The notes under the pieces are model-generated. The model had not been told where the DNA came from. It was given only the letters and a program-made list of their open reading frames with translations, and did not search any database. From BRHc4a sp049325055 (lineage in GTDB: Bacteria > Bacillota > Desulfotomaculia > Desulfotomaculales > Desulfocucumaceae): DNA of 64,000 bases. This document shows, one piece after another, positions 39,726 to 48,882 of this stretch (its first letter is position 1; the number at the start of each line of letters is the position of its first letter). The translations under genes were made by a program, and so were the position numbers. Location: NCBI GenBank assembly GCA_049325055.1, contig JBMOPB010000024.1, positions 62,001 to 126,000 of the forward strand, read 5' to 3'.

Positions 39726-40937
39726 TTATCGCTCACCTATATTTAGCAGGTGTCCCAGCTTTCGCTTCTTTGTAGCAAGATAAAAGCGGTTGTTCTGTCC
39801 CGGGCATATCTCAACGGGCACCCTGCCCACAATCTCCAGACCATGCCCTTCCAGGCCGGCTATCTTCCTCGGGTTATTGGTTATCAGCCTTATTTTTGTC
39901 AGCCCCAGGTCGGAAAGTATTTGAGCCCCCAGCCCATAATCACGCAAATCGGCAGGAAATCCAAGGGCCTCATTGGCCTCCACAGTGTCCTTGCCCATAT
40001 CCTGCAGCCTGTAGGCCCTTATTTTGTTCAGGAGGCCAATACCTCTCCCTTCCTGGCGCATATAAAGCAGTACCCCTGCTCCTTCCCTGCCAATCATATT
40101 CATGGCGGCCTCCAGTTGATCCCCGCAGTCGCACCTTTCAGAACCAAACACATCCCCGGTGAGGCACTCGGAGTGAACCCTGACCAGGGGGGCTTCCATC
40201 TTGCTGAGGTCTCCCCTGACCAGCGCAATATGCCCCTTCCCGTCCAGCAGGCTTTCGTACGCCACTGCGGTAAACTGGCCGTACTTGGTGGGCAGCTTGG
40301 CCGAGTCAACTCTCCTGACAAGCTTTTCTGTCCTCCGGCGGTACTCGATGAGGCTGGCAATGGTTCCGATTTTAAGATGGTGCTTCCGGCAGAATTCCAT
40401 CAGCTCCGGCACCCTGGCCATGGTTCCGTCTTCCTTCATAATCTCGCAAATAACCCCGGACGGGTAAAGCCCCGCCAACCTGGCCAGATCCACGGCAGCC
40501 TCGGTATGTCCGGCCCTGCGCAGCACCCCGCCTTCCTTGGCCCTAAGCGGAAAAACATGGCCCGGCCTTCTCAGGTCATCGGCCTTGGTGGCCGGGTTCA
40601 ATATGGCCGCGATGGTGGCAGCCCTTTCGTGCGCCGAAATCCCGGTGGTGGTGTCCTTGTGGTCAACCGAAATTGTAAACGCCGTGCCGTGGGGATCGGT
40701 GTTATGGCTGACCATGGCCGGCAGATCCAGCTCGTCAAGCCTTTCACCTATAATGGGCAGGCATATAAGCCCCTTTCCGTAGGAGGCCATGAAATTAACG
40801 GCTTCCGGAGTGGCTTTCTCGGCCGCCATTATAAGGTCGCCCTCATTTTCCCTGTCCTCATCGTCCACCATTACCACCATTCTGCCCTGGCGCATGTCTT
40901 CGATAATTTCCTCGATTGTGTTAAATCTGAATTCCAT
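39726..40937 (-). CDS. ribBA: DHBP synthase/GTP cyclohydrolase II, bifunctional
   Basis: Supplies both riboflavin precursors: dihydroxybutanone phosphate from ribulose 5-phosphate (N-terminal half, VDDEDRENEGDLIMAAE, RAGHTEAAVDL) and the pyrimidine from GTP (C-terminal half, from about 205, with zinc ligands in SECLTGDVFGSERCDCGDQL and QEGRGIGLLNKIRAY). Length 403 aa is normal. AAGGGGGAAGG precedes the ATG. Third gene of the operon. Confidence 0.97.
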   Translation of the reverse strand: MEFRFNTIEEIIEDMRQGRMVVMVDDEDRENEGDLIMAAEKATPEAVNFMASYGKGLICLPIIGERLDELDLPAMVSHNTDPHGTAFTISVDHKDTTTGISAHERAATIAAILNPATKADDLRRPGHVFPLRAKEGGVLRRAGHTEAAVDLARLAGLYPSGVICEIMKEDGTMARVPELMEFCRKHHLKIGTIASLIEYRRRTEKLVRRVDSAKLPTKYGQFTAVAYESLLDGKGHIALVRGDLSKMEAPLVRVHSECLTGDVFGSERCDCGDQLEAAMNMIGREGAGVLLYMRQEGRGIGLLNKIRAYRLQDMGKDTVEANEALGFPADLRDYGLGAQILSDLGLTKIRLITNNPRKIAGLEGHGLEIVGRVPVEICPGQNNRFYLATKKRKLGHLLNIGER

Positions 40938-40949
40938 CTTCCTTCCCCC

Positions 40950-41621
40950 TTAAGTCGTAAAACCCCTTTCGGCCAAAAACTCCAGCGTTATCCCCCCCCC
41001 GGTTTTCCGGGGTTTGTCTGTACCCTCGCCGTCCTTGAAATTGATAAGCCTCTCGATGTATTTACCCACCAAGTCCCCCTCCAGGTTGACGCTGTCCCCC
41101 ACCTTTTTAAAGCCAAGTGTGGTCATGTGCGCGGTATGGGGGATAAGGGAGACCTGAAATGATCCCTCACTGAAATCCACCACGGTAAGGCTGGTTCCGT
41201 CAATGGCCACGGAACCCTTTTTTATTATATATTTCATCACCTGAGGAGGAGCGGATATGGTGATCAGGGTGGCAATGTCATGCTTCTCCCTCCGGGTGAT
41301 TGTACCAACCCCGTCTACATGCCCGCTTACCAGGTGTCCTCCCAGCCTGTCTCCCAGCCTCAGCGCCCGCTCCAGGTTCACCCTGTCTCCTGGCTTGAGG
41401 AAGGCCAGGTTTGTCTTGGAAAGCGTCTCCGCCATTACGTCGGCGCTAAAATGGCCCCGGTCAAACTCCACGGAGGTAAGGCAAACGCCGTTTACGGCAA
41501 TGCTGTCTCCCATCTTCATTCCGTCCAGTATTTTTCTGGCGTCTATGTGAATACGGGCCGAATCGGCCCCCCGGGCGACTCCCCGCACAAAACCCAGTTC
41601 CTCCACCAGTCCGGTAAACAT
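40950..41621 (-). CDS. ribE: Riboflavin synthase alpha subunit
   Basis: Dismutates two lumazine molecules into riboflavin and the pyrimidine. Two lumazine-binding repeats are visible in 223 aa: MFTGLVEELGFV...SIAVNGVCLTSVEF and HLVSGHVDGVGTI...SVAIDGTSLTVVDF. AAAGAGG precedes the ATG. It sits 12 bases before ribBA. Some authors name this gene ribC or ribB. Confidence 0.96.
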   Translation of the reverse strand: MFTGLVEELGFVRGVARGADSARIHIDARKILDGMKMGDSIAVNGVCLTSVEFDRGHFSADVMAETLSKTNLAFLKPGDRVNLERALRLGDRLGGHLVSGHVDGVGTITRREKHDIATLITISAPPQVMKYIIKKGSVAIDGTSLTVVDFSEGSFQVSLIPHTAHMTTLGFKKVGDSVNLEGDLVGKYIERLINFKDGEGTDKPRKTGGGITLEFLAERGFTT

Positions 41622-41636
41622 TTTAATTAACCTCTT

Positions 41637-42731
41637 TCAATTCATAATGTACCCTTCGAAAAGTATATCATCCCCAATTTTAGACACAGTGACCCGATCC
41701 AAAAGCACTGCGTCCGACAGCTTTTCCGGCCCCGGACCGCCCAGGGGGCCGGGGGCCTGAATCCCGCCTATAAGCTTTGGGGCTATAAACCACACCACCT
41801 TGTCCACCATTCCTGAAGCCAGTGCCGATGCGTGAACATGCCCGCCACCCTCAATCAGCACACTGGTTATCCCCCTCCTGGCCAGTTCCGGGAATAACGC
41901 CTTCATATTCACCCGCCCTTCACTTTCCGGCAGGCAAATAACTTCGGCACCGGCATTTTTAAGCGCCTCAACCCTTTCCCCCGGCGCCCCGGGTGTGACT
42001 ATTATAATGGCGCGGGCGTCCCTGGAACTGTTAATCACCTTTGATCCCGCCGGGGTCCTGGCATGGCTGTCAAGCACTATCCTGACGGGATCCTTCCCCA
42101 CCCCGGGCAGCCTGGTGGTCAGTGAGGGGTTGTCGGCAAGAACAGTGTTGATCCCCACCATTATGGCGTCATACCTGTCCCTGAGCCTGTGTCCGTAGGC
42201 CCTGGCCTCCGGGCCGGTTATCCACCGGGATTCACCGGTCCGGGTAGCAATCTTTCCGTCCAGGCTTACGGCAGCTTTAAGCACCACAAAAGGATTTCCG
42301 GTGGTTATATACTTTATAAAGACCTCGTTAAGTTTTCTGGCCTCCTCCTCCATAATCCCCCAGACAACCTCCAGGCCCGCCTCCTTAAGCCTGGCGAATC
42401 CCTTGCCCGCCACCAGGGGGTTGGGGTCGGCCATGGCGGCCACCACTTTCTTAATCCCCGCCCCTATCACGGCATCGGTGCAAGGGCCTGTGCGGCCCCG
42501 GTGGCAGCATGGCTCAAGGCTCACGTAAAGGGTCGATCCCCCGGCCTCATCCCCGGCATTCTCTATAGCCACCACCTCAGCGTGGGGTGTACCGGCCCTG
42601 GCGTGAAAACCCTTTCCTACAACAGCCCCGTCCTTCACCAGCACCGCCCCCACCATCGGGTTGGGACTTGTGCGCCCCATGGCCTTGGCAGCCAGTTCCA
42701 AAGCCATCTTCATGTAATTTTCATCGTTCAA
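41637..42731 (-). CDS. ribD: Riboflavin biosynthesis deaminase/reductase RibD
   Basis: Bifunctional: deaminates the pyrimidine from GTP and then reduces its ribose side chain. N-terminal deaminase (about 1-145) with zinc site HARAGTPHAEVVAI and SLEPCCHRGRTGPC. C-terminal reductase (about 150-364) with GKIATRTGESRWITGPEAR. TTG 42731 is preferred over the two ATGs at 42737-42740 because GGGAG directly abuts those; the resulting 364 aa and N-terminus (NDENYMKMALELA) fit the family. First gene of the operon, controlled by the FMN riboswitch. Confidence 0.95.
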   Translation of the reverse strand: MNDENYMKMALELAAKAMGRTSPNPMVGAVLVKDGAVVGKGFHARAGTPHAEVVAIENAGDEAGGSTLYVSLEPCCHRGRTGPCTDAVIGAGIKKVVAAMADPNPLVAGKGFARLKEAGLEVVWGIMEEEARKLNEVFIKYITTGNPFVVLKAAVSLDGKIATRTGESRWITGPEARAYGHRLRDRYDAIMVGINTVLADNPSLTTRLPGVGKDPVRIVLDSHARTPAGSKVINSSRDARAIIIVTPGAPGERVEALKNAGAEVICLPESEGRVNMKALFPELARRGITSVLIEGGGHVHASALASGMVDKVVWFIAPKLIGGIQAPGPLGGPGPEKLSDAVLLDRVTVSKIGDDILFEGYIMN

Positions 42732-42745
42732 AAGCATCATCTCCC

Positions 42746-42782
42746 AAAAAAATAGCAAAACCCCAGGATATATACCCCGGGG
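42746..42782 (-). terminator. Terminator of the FMN riboswitch expression platform
   Basis: On the minus strand CCCCGG (42782-42777) pairs with CTGGGG (42766-42761, one G-U), followed by TTTTGCTATTTTTTT. It ends one base before the ribD SD, so FMN binding likely terminates transcription here. Confidence 0.75.
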
Positions 42783-42836
42783 AATAAGCACAAAAGGAAA
42801 ACCCGCCCGCACTGCGACGCGGAAATCCAAAAGCGC

Positions 42837-42990
42837 TCCACCTTCTCCCATCCAGACTTTGAGCGCCATAGCGGCGCTGTAACTGTCGGCTCCGGCTTTT
42901 CACCGGATCAACCCTTTCAGGTTCGCGGGCTCGGCCTTATCAGGAAGGCCATACCGCCGGTAGGGAATTACACCCGTCCCCGAAGGCCAT
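42837..42990 (-). promoter_or_regulatory. FMN riboswitch (RFN element)
   Basis: The conserved RFN blocks are present on the minus strand in order: CTTCGGGGACGGGTGTAATT, CCCTACCGGCGGTATGGCC, GCCCGCGAACCTGAAAGGG, TTGATCCGGTGAAAAGCCGG, AGCCGACAGTTACAGCGCCG and GTCTGGATGGGAGAAGG. It binds FMN and shuts off the rib operon. The 5' end is about 15 bases after the predicted transcription start. Confidence 0.97.
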
Positions 42991-43009
42991 CGAGCAAATT
43001 TTTTTTATT

Positions 43010-43039
43010 ATTATAGGGCTATTTATCCCGGAGTGTCAA
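43010..43039 (-). promoter_or_regulatory. Consensus SigA promoter of the rib operon
   Basis: Minus strand: TTGACA (43039-43034), 18-base spacer, TATAAT (43015-43010). Predicted start near 43002. Confidence 0.9.
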
Positions 43040-43339
43040 ACATAAGTTTACGCCGGTGCCCGTGCCGGGAAAACTTTTCACCGGCGGCTGAAACATATCT
43101 TTCGACTTAACATAGCAGAAAAAGGCCATTAAACCACATCACATTTCAAAATACTGTCCAAATCCAGAAAAACATGCCATTGCACTTATATTCTCCCTGA
43201 TAAAACTGAATAATCCTGCACTACAATAGGAAACAAGAACTTATGATAGTAAACTGAAAATTATATGCCGGGGCAATTCACTTGTAATGTTGATTCTACA
43301 CCATTTAAGTTTAAATTTTAACCTGTCGCATTAAAGATA

Positions 43340-43368
43340 TTTACTTGTCTCTTAATTCGCAATATAAT
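43340..43368 (+). promoter_or_regulatory. SigA-type promoter of the acyl-CoA synthetase gene
   Basis: TTTACT (43340-43345), 17-base spacer, TATAAT (43363-43368), 45 bases before the preferred ATG. The rest of 43040-43339 is A/T-rich without a recognised feature. Confidence 0.7.
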
Positions 43369-43412
43369 TATTTATTAGAATTTTCATATAATGAGGGAGG
43401 TTGTTGCGGCTG

Positions 43413-45356
43413 ATGACAAGTGAAAAAATGGGTACTGGCCTTATCCCCCCCCACGTAAAAAGTTTTATGAAGTGGGCCGAGGATGATCCGGAAGGATTTT
43501 GGGAAAACGCTGCGATAAAGGCATCGCACGATATTCACTGGTTTAAAAAGTGGGACAAGGTCTTCAACTGGGAATACCCCAATTTCCAATGGTACATAGG
43601 CGGACTTACCAACATATGTTATAACGCCGTTGACTATAACGTAATCCGCGGCCGTGGCGGAAGAGCGGCCATTGTGGCGGAATCAGGCGAAACCGGGGAG
43701 GTCACTGTGGTGACCTATGCTCAGCTGCTGGCCCTGGTAAAAAAGTATGCCGCAGCCCTGAGGGGAATGGGCGTCAGGAAGGGAGACCGGGTGGCAATTT
43801 ATATGCCCTCCGGCATTGAATCGGTGACCGCCATGCTGGCCTGCGCCCGCATCGGCGCCATCCACGTGGTCATATTCGCAGGCTTTTCCTCCAACGCTGT
43901 GGCCGATAGGGTAAATATTTCCGGAACCCGGTTTGTGCTGACCCAGGACGAAGGTTCCAGGAGGGGCAAACCTGTTCCTCTTAAGCCCATTATCGACGAG
44001 GGCCTGGCCAACTGCCCTCCCGACCAGATAGTCAAGGTGGCGGTTCTGAGGAAGAGCCACGACCGCATGCCGCCCATGAAGGAGGGCAGGGACATATTCT
44101 GGGATGAGTTCCTGGCCGGCGGCGAGGGCATGAGTTCGGACTACGAGCTGATGGAATCCAACGAGCCGCTGTTCCTGCTGCCCACCTCCGGCACCACGGC
44201 CAAGCCTAAGGTGACGGTGCAGAAGCACGGCGGCTACCAAATGTATGTCTACTCAATGGGCAAATGGATATACGGGTTAAAGGAAACCGATGTCTGGTTC
44301 GCAACCTCTGACATAGGCTGGATCGTTGGGCACAGCTTCAATGTATACGGACCCCTGCTGACCGGGTGCACCACCCTGCTCTATGAAGGTACCCCGGACT
44401 ACCCCCGGAAGGATATGTGGTGGGAAATGGCCGCCCGGAACAAGGCCACTGCGCTGTGGCTCTCCCCCACCGGGGTAAGGGGAATGATGAGACTGGGTAT
44501 CGAGCAGGCCGAAAAACATGATTTAAGCTCGGTGGAAAGAATATTCTGCGCGGGCGAGGTGCTGAACCCGCCGGCCTGGAAATGGCTGCAGGAAGATGTA
44601 TTCAAAAACAGGATACCGGTTATGGACCACATGTGGCAGACCGAAACCTCCGGGCCCATTTTTGCTAACCCGTACGGGCTGGGCATCATCCCCATCAAGC
44701 CCGGTTCCGCCGGAATACCGGTGCCGGGAGTGGTGGCCGATGTGCTTGACGAAAGAGAGGGAACTCCTCTGCCCCCGGGGCAAAAGGGGGTAGTGGTGGT
44801 CAAGCGGCCCTTCCCGGGACTGGTTTCCGAACTATGGGGCGACCCCGAAGGGCTGGTTAACAACTATTGGGAAAAACTGCCCTCCACCAAGGGGTTCTAC
44901 TACTGCGGAGACGCCGCTTCCATGGACGATGACGGTTACCTCTGGTTTGCCGGGCGGTCCGACGAGGTTATCAAGATAGCGGCCCACCGCATAGGTACGG
45001 TGGAAGTTGAAAGCGCCCTCATCTCGCACCCGGCGGTGGTTGAGGCCGGTGTGTCCGGAGTTCCCGACGAGTTGAGGGGCGAAGTGGCCTGCGCCTTCGT
45101 AGTGCTGAAGCAGGGTTATGAACCCGATGACAATCTGAAAAAGGAACTGATTAATCACGTCCGCAATACCATGGGCGCCATTGTGGTGATGAGGGACATC
45201 CAGTTCGTGGGCACCCTGCCCAAGACCCGAAGCGGCAAGATAATGAGGAGGGTTATGAAGACTCTCTGGCTCGACAAGGAACTTGGGGACCTTTCCACCA
45301 TCGAGGAAGAGGCATCGGTATCGGAAATCAGGGAAGCCATCAAGAAGATGAAATAG
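43413..45356 (+). CDS. AMP-forming acyl-CoA synthetase, acetyl-CoA synthetase-like
   Basis: Activates a short-chain acid (acetate, propionate or similar) to acyl-CoA with ATP, releasing AMP and pyrophosphate. The 647-aa protein has the AMP-binding P-loop LPTSGTTAKPK (about 258), an Acs-type core (ATSDIGWIVGHSFNVYGPLL, MDHMWQTETSGP) and the C-terminal catalytic Lys motif TRSGKIMRR (about 607). The P-loop has Ala where Gly is usual (TTAKPK), a minor deviation. ATG 43413 is preferred; GGGAGG is 12 bases upstream, so a TTG at 43404 remains possible. Monocistronic with its own promoter and terminator. Confidence 0.92.
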   Translation: MTSEKMGTGLIPPHVKSFMKWAEDDPEGFWENAAIKASHDIHWFKKWDKVFNWEYPNFQWYIGGLTNICYNAVDYNVIRGRGGRAAIVAESGETGEVTVVTYAQLLALVKKYAAALRGMGVRKGDRVAIYMPSGIESVTAMLACARIGAIHVVIFAGFSSNAVADRVNISGTRFVLTQDEGSRRGKPVPLKPIIDEGLANCPPDQIVKVAVLRKSHDRMPPMKEGRDIFWDEFLAGGEGMSSDYELMESNEPLFLLPTSGTTAKPKVTVQKHGGYQMYVYSMGKWIYGLKETDVWFATSDIGWIVGHSFNVYGPLLTGCTTLLYEGTPDYPRKDMWWEMAARNKATALWLSPTGVRGMMRLGIEQAEKHDLSSVERIFCAGEVLNPPAWKWLQEDVFKNRIPVMDHMWQTETSGPIFANPYGLGIIPIKPGSAGIPVPGVVADVLDEREGTPLPPGQKGVVVVKRPFPGLVSELWGDPEGLVNNYWEKLPSTKGFYYCGDAASMDDDGYLWFAGRSDEVIKIAAHRIGTVEVESALISHPAVVEAGVSGVPDELRGEVACAFVVLKQGYEPDDNLKKELINHVRNTMGAIVVMRDIQFVGTLPKTRSGKIMRRVMKTLWLDKELGDLSTIEEEASVSEIREAIKKMK

Positions 45357-45368
45357 AAATGAAACCTA

Positions 45369-45394
45369 AGGCCCGCTGCAAAAGCAGCGGGCCT
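45369..45394. terminator. Bidirectional terminator
   Basis: AGGCCCGCTGC (45369-45379) pairs perfectly with GCAGCGGGCCT (45384-45394), AAAA loop. It separates the synthetase gene from the opposing 42-aa gene. Confidence 0.8.
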
Positions 45395-45409
45395 CCGTTT
45401 ATGCCGCCA

Positions 45410-45538
45410 CTAGGAGTCAACAACGGTGTCTTCATTTTCCGCAAGGGGTGTTTTGCTCTGCTCCACAGCCTGATTGTGTTCCTCTTCCAGCTTAACCTTG
45501 ACATCTTTGACCCTGCGCTCAAAATCCTTGAAACCCAT
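45410..45538 (-). CDS. Small acidic helical protein (42 aa)
   Basis: The ATG at 45538 follows GGAGGG by 6 bases. The product is charged and helical (MGFKDFERRVKDVKVKLEEE), with an acidic end. Too short for family assignment; a perfect SD and a terminator just beyond its stop make it credible. Function unknown. Confidence 0.55.
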   Translation of the reverse strand: MGFKDFERRVKDVKVKLEEEHNQAVEQSKTPLAENEDTVVDS

Positions 45539-45603
45539 AGCGATCCCTCCTGATTCAGGCGGATTATAACGGTATTATATCCAGTTATTTCAACGCATAT
45601 ACA

Positions 45604-46230
45604 TCACTCGGGGTCCACCAGAAGGTGCAGTTGTTCCTTCATCTCCGGCTGTACCACCATAATAAGCACATCATCGGCCTGCAATATTGTGTCAGCCGTG
45701 GGAGAGACAATCTCCTCCCCGTTGCGGTATATTGCGATAACCGTAGCCCCGGTTTTGCCCCTGAACTCGGCCTCCAGAAGAGACTTGCCCACCAGGGGGG
45801 AATTCCTGTTCACCTTTATTTCCTCGATCTTCTGGAACCTCCCGGCCATTTTGAGGGTGTAGTCCAGCAGCTCGTTCATGAGTTTTTCTATTTCGGCGTC
45901 CAGCCTGTCCCTTTCCCTCAGCAGCAGGTGAAGTCTTTCCTGAACGTCACGGAGTATTTGCCTCTGGCCGCTCTGGGCAAGAAAAGCCTCGGCCGCCTTC
46001 CTGGACCTTACCACCACGCCCACCCCTGGAGACACGCTGACAATACCCGTGTCCTGCAGCAGAGTCAGCGCCCTGCGGATGGTCTCAGGGGAAACATTGT
46101 ACTTTCCCGCCAGGGTTGACCGGCCGAAAACCTTCTGTCCCTCCCGGTATTCTCCCCTTACAATCCTTGAGGCTATGTCTATTGCTATATTTACGTACCT
46201 TGCCATTACGCCTGTTTGCTGACTCTCCAT
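45604..46230 (-). CDS. BusR-like GntR/RCK_C transcription regulator
   Basis: A 208-aa regulator with an N-terminal GntR-type winged helix (about 10-75, LAGKYNVSPETIRRALTLLQDTG), a coiled-coil linker (about 85-130), and a C-terminal RCK_C/TrkA-C domain (about 133-206, NSPLVGKSLLEAEF...ADDVLIMV). This exact order and size is that of BusR, which binds cyclic di-AMP through RCK_C and represses osmolyte uptake in Lactococcus and Streptococcus. No transporter target is adjacent, so the regulon is unknown. SD AAAGGAGA, about 11 bases from the ATG. The ligand is inferred from the family. Confidence 0.85.
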   Translation of the reverse strand: MESQQTGVMARYVNIAIDIASRIVRGEYREGQKVFGRSTLAGKYNVSPETIRRALTLLQDTGIVSVSPGVGVVVRSRKAAEAFLAQSGQRQILRDVQERLHLLLRERDRLDAEIEKLMNELLDYTLKMAGRFQKIEEIKVNRNSPLVGKSLLEAEFRGKTGATVIAIYRNGEEIVSPTADTILQADDVLIMVVQPEMKEQLHLLVDPE

Positions 46231-46399
46231 TTTTATCCCATTCTCCTTTAAGGGAAGTCAGAAGTTATAAAACCACAGAAGATGTGGTTAAATTTTTTAG
46301 TATACCAGAGATCGGCCCGGAAGATCGCTATCAGGTTATTTATCCAATACTTGCATTGTGCCGTATTCATTTTTTAGGCACAGTTGCAAAATTCCAGTC

Positions 46400-47032
46400 T
46401 TAACTTACACTTGTCACCGCAAATCCTTTTTCTTTAATCTTCGCCACCAGTTCCCCCGGCTCCGCAGTGCTGATCCTCAACATTATCTGCACCTTGCGGT
46501 CCGACTTATCGCTGATGGCAATTCCAATCAGGTTTATCCCCAGGTTCCGCACCTCGTCCACAATATCAGCCAGCGCCCCCACCCTGTCTTCGGTCTCGAT
46601 GACAATCCGGGTGCCGGCCTTGCGCAGGCCGAAGATCCTGATCAGTTGGTCAAAAACATCGGTCTGGGTAATTATTCCCACCAGTTTGTTATTTTCGGTA
46701 ACCATCAGGCTTCCCAGCTTGTTGTCCCGCATAATCAGGGCGGCCTCCTCAATGGTGGTGGCAGGCTCAACGGAAACCGGTTTTTTCACCATGACTTCTT
46801 TTACCACCATCTTGGACATAAGGTAATTCATTTCATAGATGCTTAAAGTTGAAGCCGGGGACGGGGACACCGTCAGCAGTTCCCTTTCGGTGACCAGTCC
46901 CTCCAGCTTGTCTTTTTCGGTCACAGGCAGCTGCCTTATCTTATTTTTTCTCATAATGTTCAGGGCTTCCAGAACCGGAGTTGAAGGAGTAATGGTAATG
47001 GGGTTTGTGGACATGCAATCCTTTACAAACAT
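46400..47032 (-). CDS. CBS-pair and ACT-like domain protein (AcuB type)
   Basis: A cytoplasmic sensor-like protein of 210 aa. Two CBS domains (about 1-60, MSTNPITITPSTPVLEALNI, and about 75-135, VMVKKPVSVEPATTIEEAA) bind adenine nucleotides in known relatives. The C-terminus (about 140-210) is ACT-like (GTRIVIETEDRVGALADIVD). This is the AcuB architecture; AcuB accompanies acetyl-CoA synthetase in Bacillus, and an Acs-like gene lies 1.7 kb away here. ATG 47032 is preferred because GAGGAGG precedes it. Confidence 0.85.
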   Translation of the reverse strand: MFVKDCMSTNPITITPSTPVLEALNIMRKNKIRQLPVTEKDKLEGLVTERELLTVSPSPASTLSIYEMNYLMSKMVVKEVMVKKPVSVEPATTIEEAALIMRDNKLGSLMVTENNKLVGIITQTDVFDQLIRIFGLRKAGTRIVIETEDRVGALADIVDEVRNLGINLIGIAISDKSDRKVQIMLRISTAEPGELVAKIKEKGFAVTSVS

Positions 47033-47147
47033 GGATAACTCCTCCTCAGTGTTGTTTTTTACAATTTTATAGTATATATCCTGGTCACGCAATCGGTTTC
47101 AAATAAAATGTAAAAATAATCACAATATCTTCTCAGTATCGGATGCT

Positions 47148-48872
47148 TCAGGACATCCGGATGCTGCGCAGGCGATTGAAGGCGGCCATTATTTCATACC
47201 TTCGGGGCATGGCGAAATCCCCCGGGTGCTGGCCTTTGCCAAAGGGGGAAATCACGTCCAGCCCCCCCTGGTCAATGTCCCTCAAAACACTGTCCACTAT
47301 TTCCACCAGTGATTTTTTCCCATCCACGTAGCGGTCAAAGGCATACCTTATTATCTCGGCCACAGCCCTGGTCTGGCTTGGATCCACCAACTGGTCCAAG
47401 TACGACAGGTCAATGTCCTCCCCCCCGTAGGCAATCTCTTCAAGCCCTCTTGCCCTGGCCCTGGTTCTGTCCCTGCTGTCACCCTTAAGGGGAAGCGGCA
47501 ACCTGGGAGCTATGGCGCCCAGCTTGCCCAAAGCCTCAACAACCCGGTCATCGGGCGTTATCTCTATTATCTCCCTTGCGGCGGCGGTAACGTCGCATGT
47601 CCTGTATTCCTGCATCATTATTACAAGGTCGGCCACCTTGAGGTAGTCCCCGGACCCTCCCACCACTATGATGGTGGAGACGCCAAGATTCTGGTACAGG
47701 TCCCTCACCCTGTCGATAAAAGGTGTGATTGGCTCGTATTTTTTAGCCACCAGCCTCTGCATGCGCCCGTCCCTGATCATAAAGTTGGTGGCGCTGGTGT
47801 CCTCGTCAAGAAGCAGCAGGGAAGCCCCCCCTTCCAGGGACTCGATTATGTTTGCCGCCTGGGAGGTGCTGCCGCTGGCGTTTTCACTGGAAAAAGACCG
47901 GGTGTCCTGCCCCATGGGAAGATTGCTGATGAAACCACCGATATTGACCTTTTCCACCCTTCTCCCGTCCTCGGAACGGATTTTGACGGCGCCGCCCCCG
48001 GTTATAACCATTTCTCTCCCGTCGCCGGGAACATGGTTGTATACCCCCCTCTCCAGAGCCCTTAGCAGAGTGGACTTGCCGTGGTAACCTCCCCCCACTA
48101 TCAGTGTAACGCCCCGGGGTATCCCCATCCCGGTCACCCTGCCCCTGTTGGGCAGGTCAAACTCCACCTCCAACCCCGGTGGAGACTGAAAGGGAACTAC
48201 GGCCGGACCCTTAAGGGGAAGGTCGCTGATACCGCTTTCCCTGGGCAGCACCGACCCATTTCCCACAAAGGCCACCAGGCCCCTTTCTTTCAGTAATCCC
48301 CGGAGATATTCCTGGTCCCTGGCGAGATTAACGTGGCTTACCAGGTTCTCCCGGTTTAAACTTTTATACTGAAGGGAACGCTCCACCACCCGGGGTATTA
48401 TCTCGGTGAGCATCCTGGCGGCCTCGTGCCCCATTATGGTCCTGCCCCTGGCCGGAAGTCCCGCCGAAAACCTGGCCTCGATAAAATCCCCGGTGACAAG
48501 GACGGCAGTCCTGTCAAGTATCTCCTGCCCGCAGCGGTCACAGGTCAAAAGGCCGCTCTTTCCGGTCCCGGTCCTTTCACCGGCCCTGGATACCATAAGT
48601 GACCTGTACAGGCTTCTGGCCACAAAATCCTGCAGCGCTATTCTCCCCGCTTTGTCGGCGTATAAATCCTTCGGAAAGCCGGAAACGCGATGGGGCACCC
48701 GGGCCCGTGCCCTGCTGGGGGGAGCGAAGGGGTCGGCCTGGGCGTGGTCGATGAAAAGCTGAAACCAGCCTCCGTCATAACCACCCTGTATCGATTTATA
48801 AGCACCGTAACCCTTGCCGTCCAGTGATATAAGCCTCTGCCTCAATGCCTGCAAACTCTCCAAGAAAAACAC
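47148..48872 (-). CDS. Predicted ABC-class ATPase (PF09818/COG3044)
   Basis: A 574-aa soluble ATPase of a widespread but uncharacterised family. Walker A is VGGGYHGKSTLLRAL in mid-protein; an ABC-like signature and Walker B are visible as SGSTSQAANIIESLEGGASLLLLDEDTSA. There are no membrane spans and no partner permease. A CxxC pair (LLTCDRCGQ) is in the N-terminal third. The start is GTG 48872 or the TTG three codons later. Function unknown; possible roles in nucleic acid or RNA metabolism are only guesses. Confidence 0.85.
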   Translation of the reverse strand: MFFLESLQALRQRLISLDGKGYGAYKSIQGGYDGGWFQLFIDHAQADPFAPPSRARARVPHRVSGFPKDLYADKAGRIALQDFVARSLYRSLMVSRAGERTGTGKSGLLTCDRCGQEILDRTAVLVTGDFIEARFSAGLPARGRTIMGHEAARMLTEIIPRVVERSLQYKSLNRENLVSHVNLARDQEYLRGLLKERGLVAFVGNGSVLPRESGISDLPLKGPAVVPFQSPPGLEVEFDLPNRGRVTGMGIPRGVTLIVGGGYHGKSTLLRALERGVYNHVPGDGREMVITGGGAVKIRSEDGRRVEKVNIGGFISNLPMGQDTRSFSSENASGSTSQAANIIESLEGGASLLLLDEDTSATNFMIRDGRMQRLVAKKYEPITPFIDRVRDLYQNLGVSTIIVVGGSGDYLKVADLVIMMQEYRTCDVTAAAREIIEITPDDRVVEALGKLGAIAPRLPLPLKGDSRDRTRARARGLEEIAYGGEDIDLSYLDQLVDPSQTRAVAEIIRYAFDRYVDGKKSLVEIVDSVLRDIDQGGLDVISPFGKGQHPGDFAMPRRYEIMAAFNRLRSIRMS

Positions 48873-48882
48873 CCCATCCTGT

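Noticed and set aside
39750..41162. 470-codon open frame opposite ribBA and ribE
   Set aside because: It lies antisense to two unmistakable enzymes, has no SD or domain, and its composition (His-, Pro- and Gly-rich) is typical of an antisense shadow in G+C-rich coding DNA.
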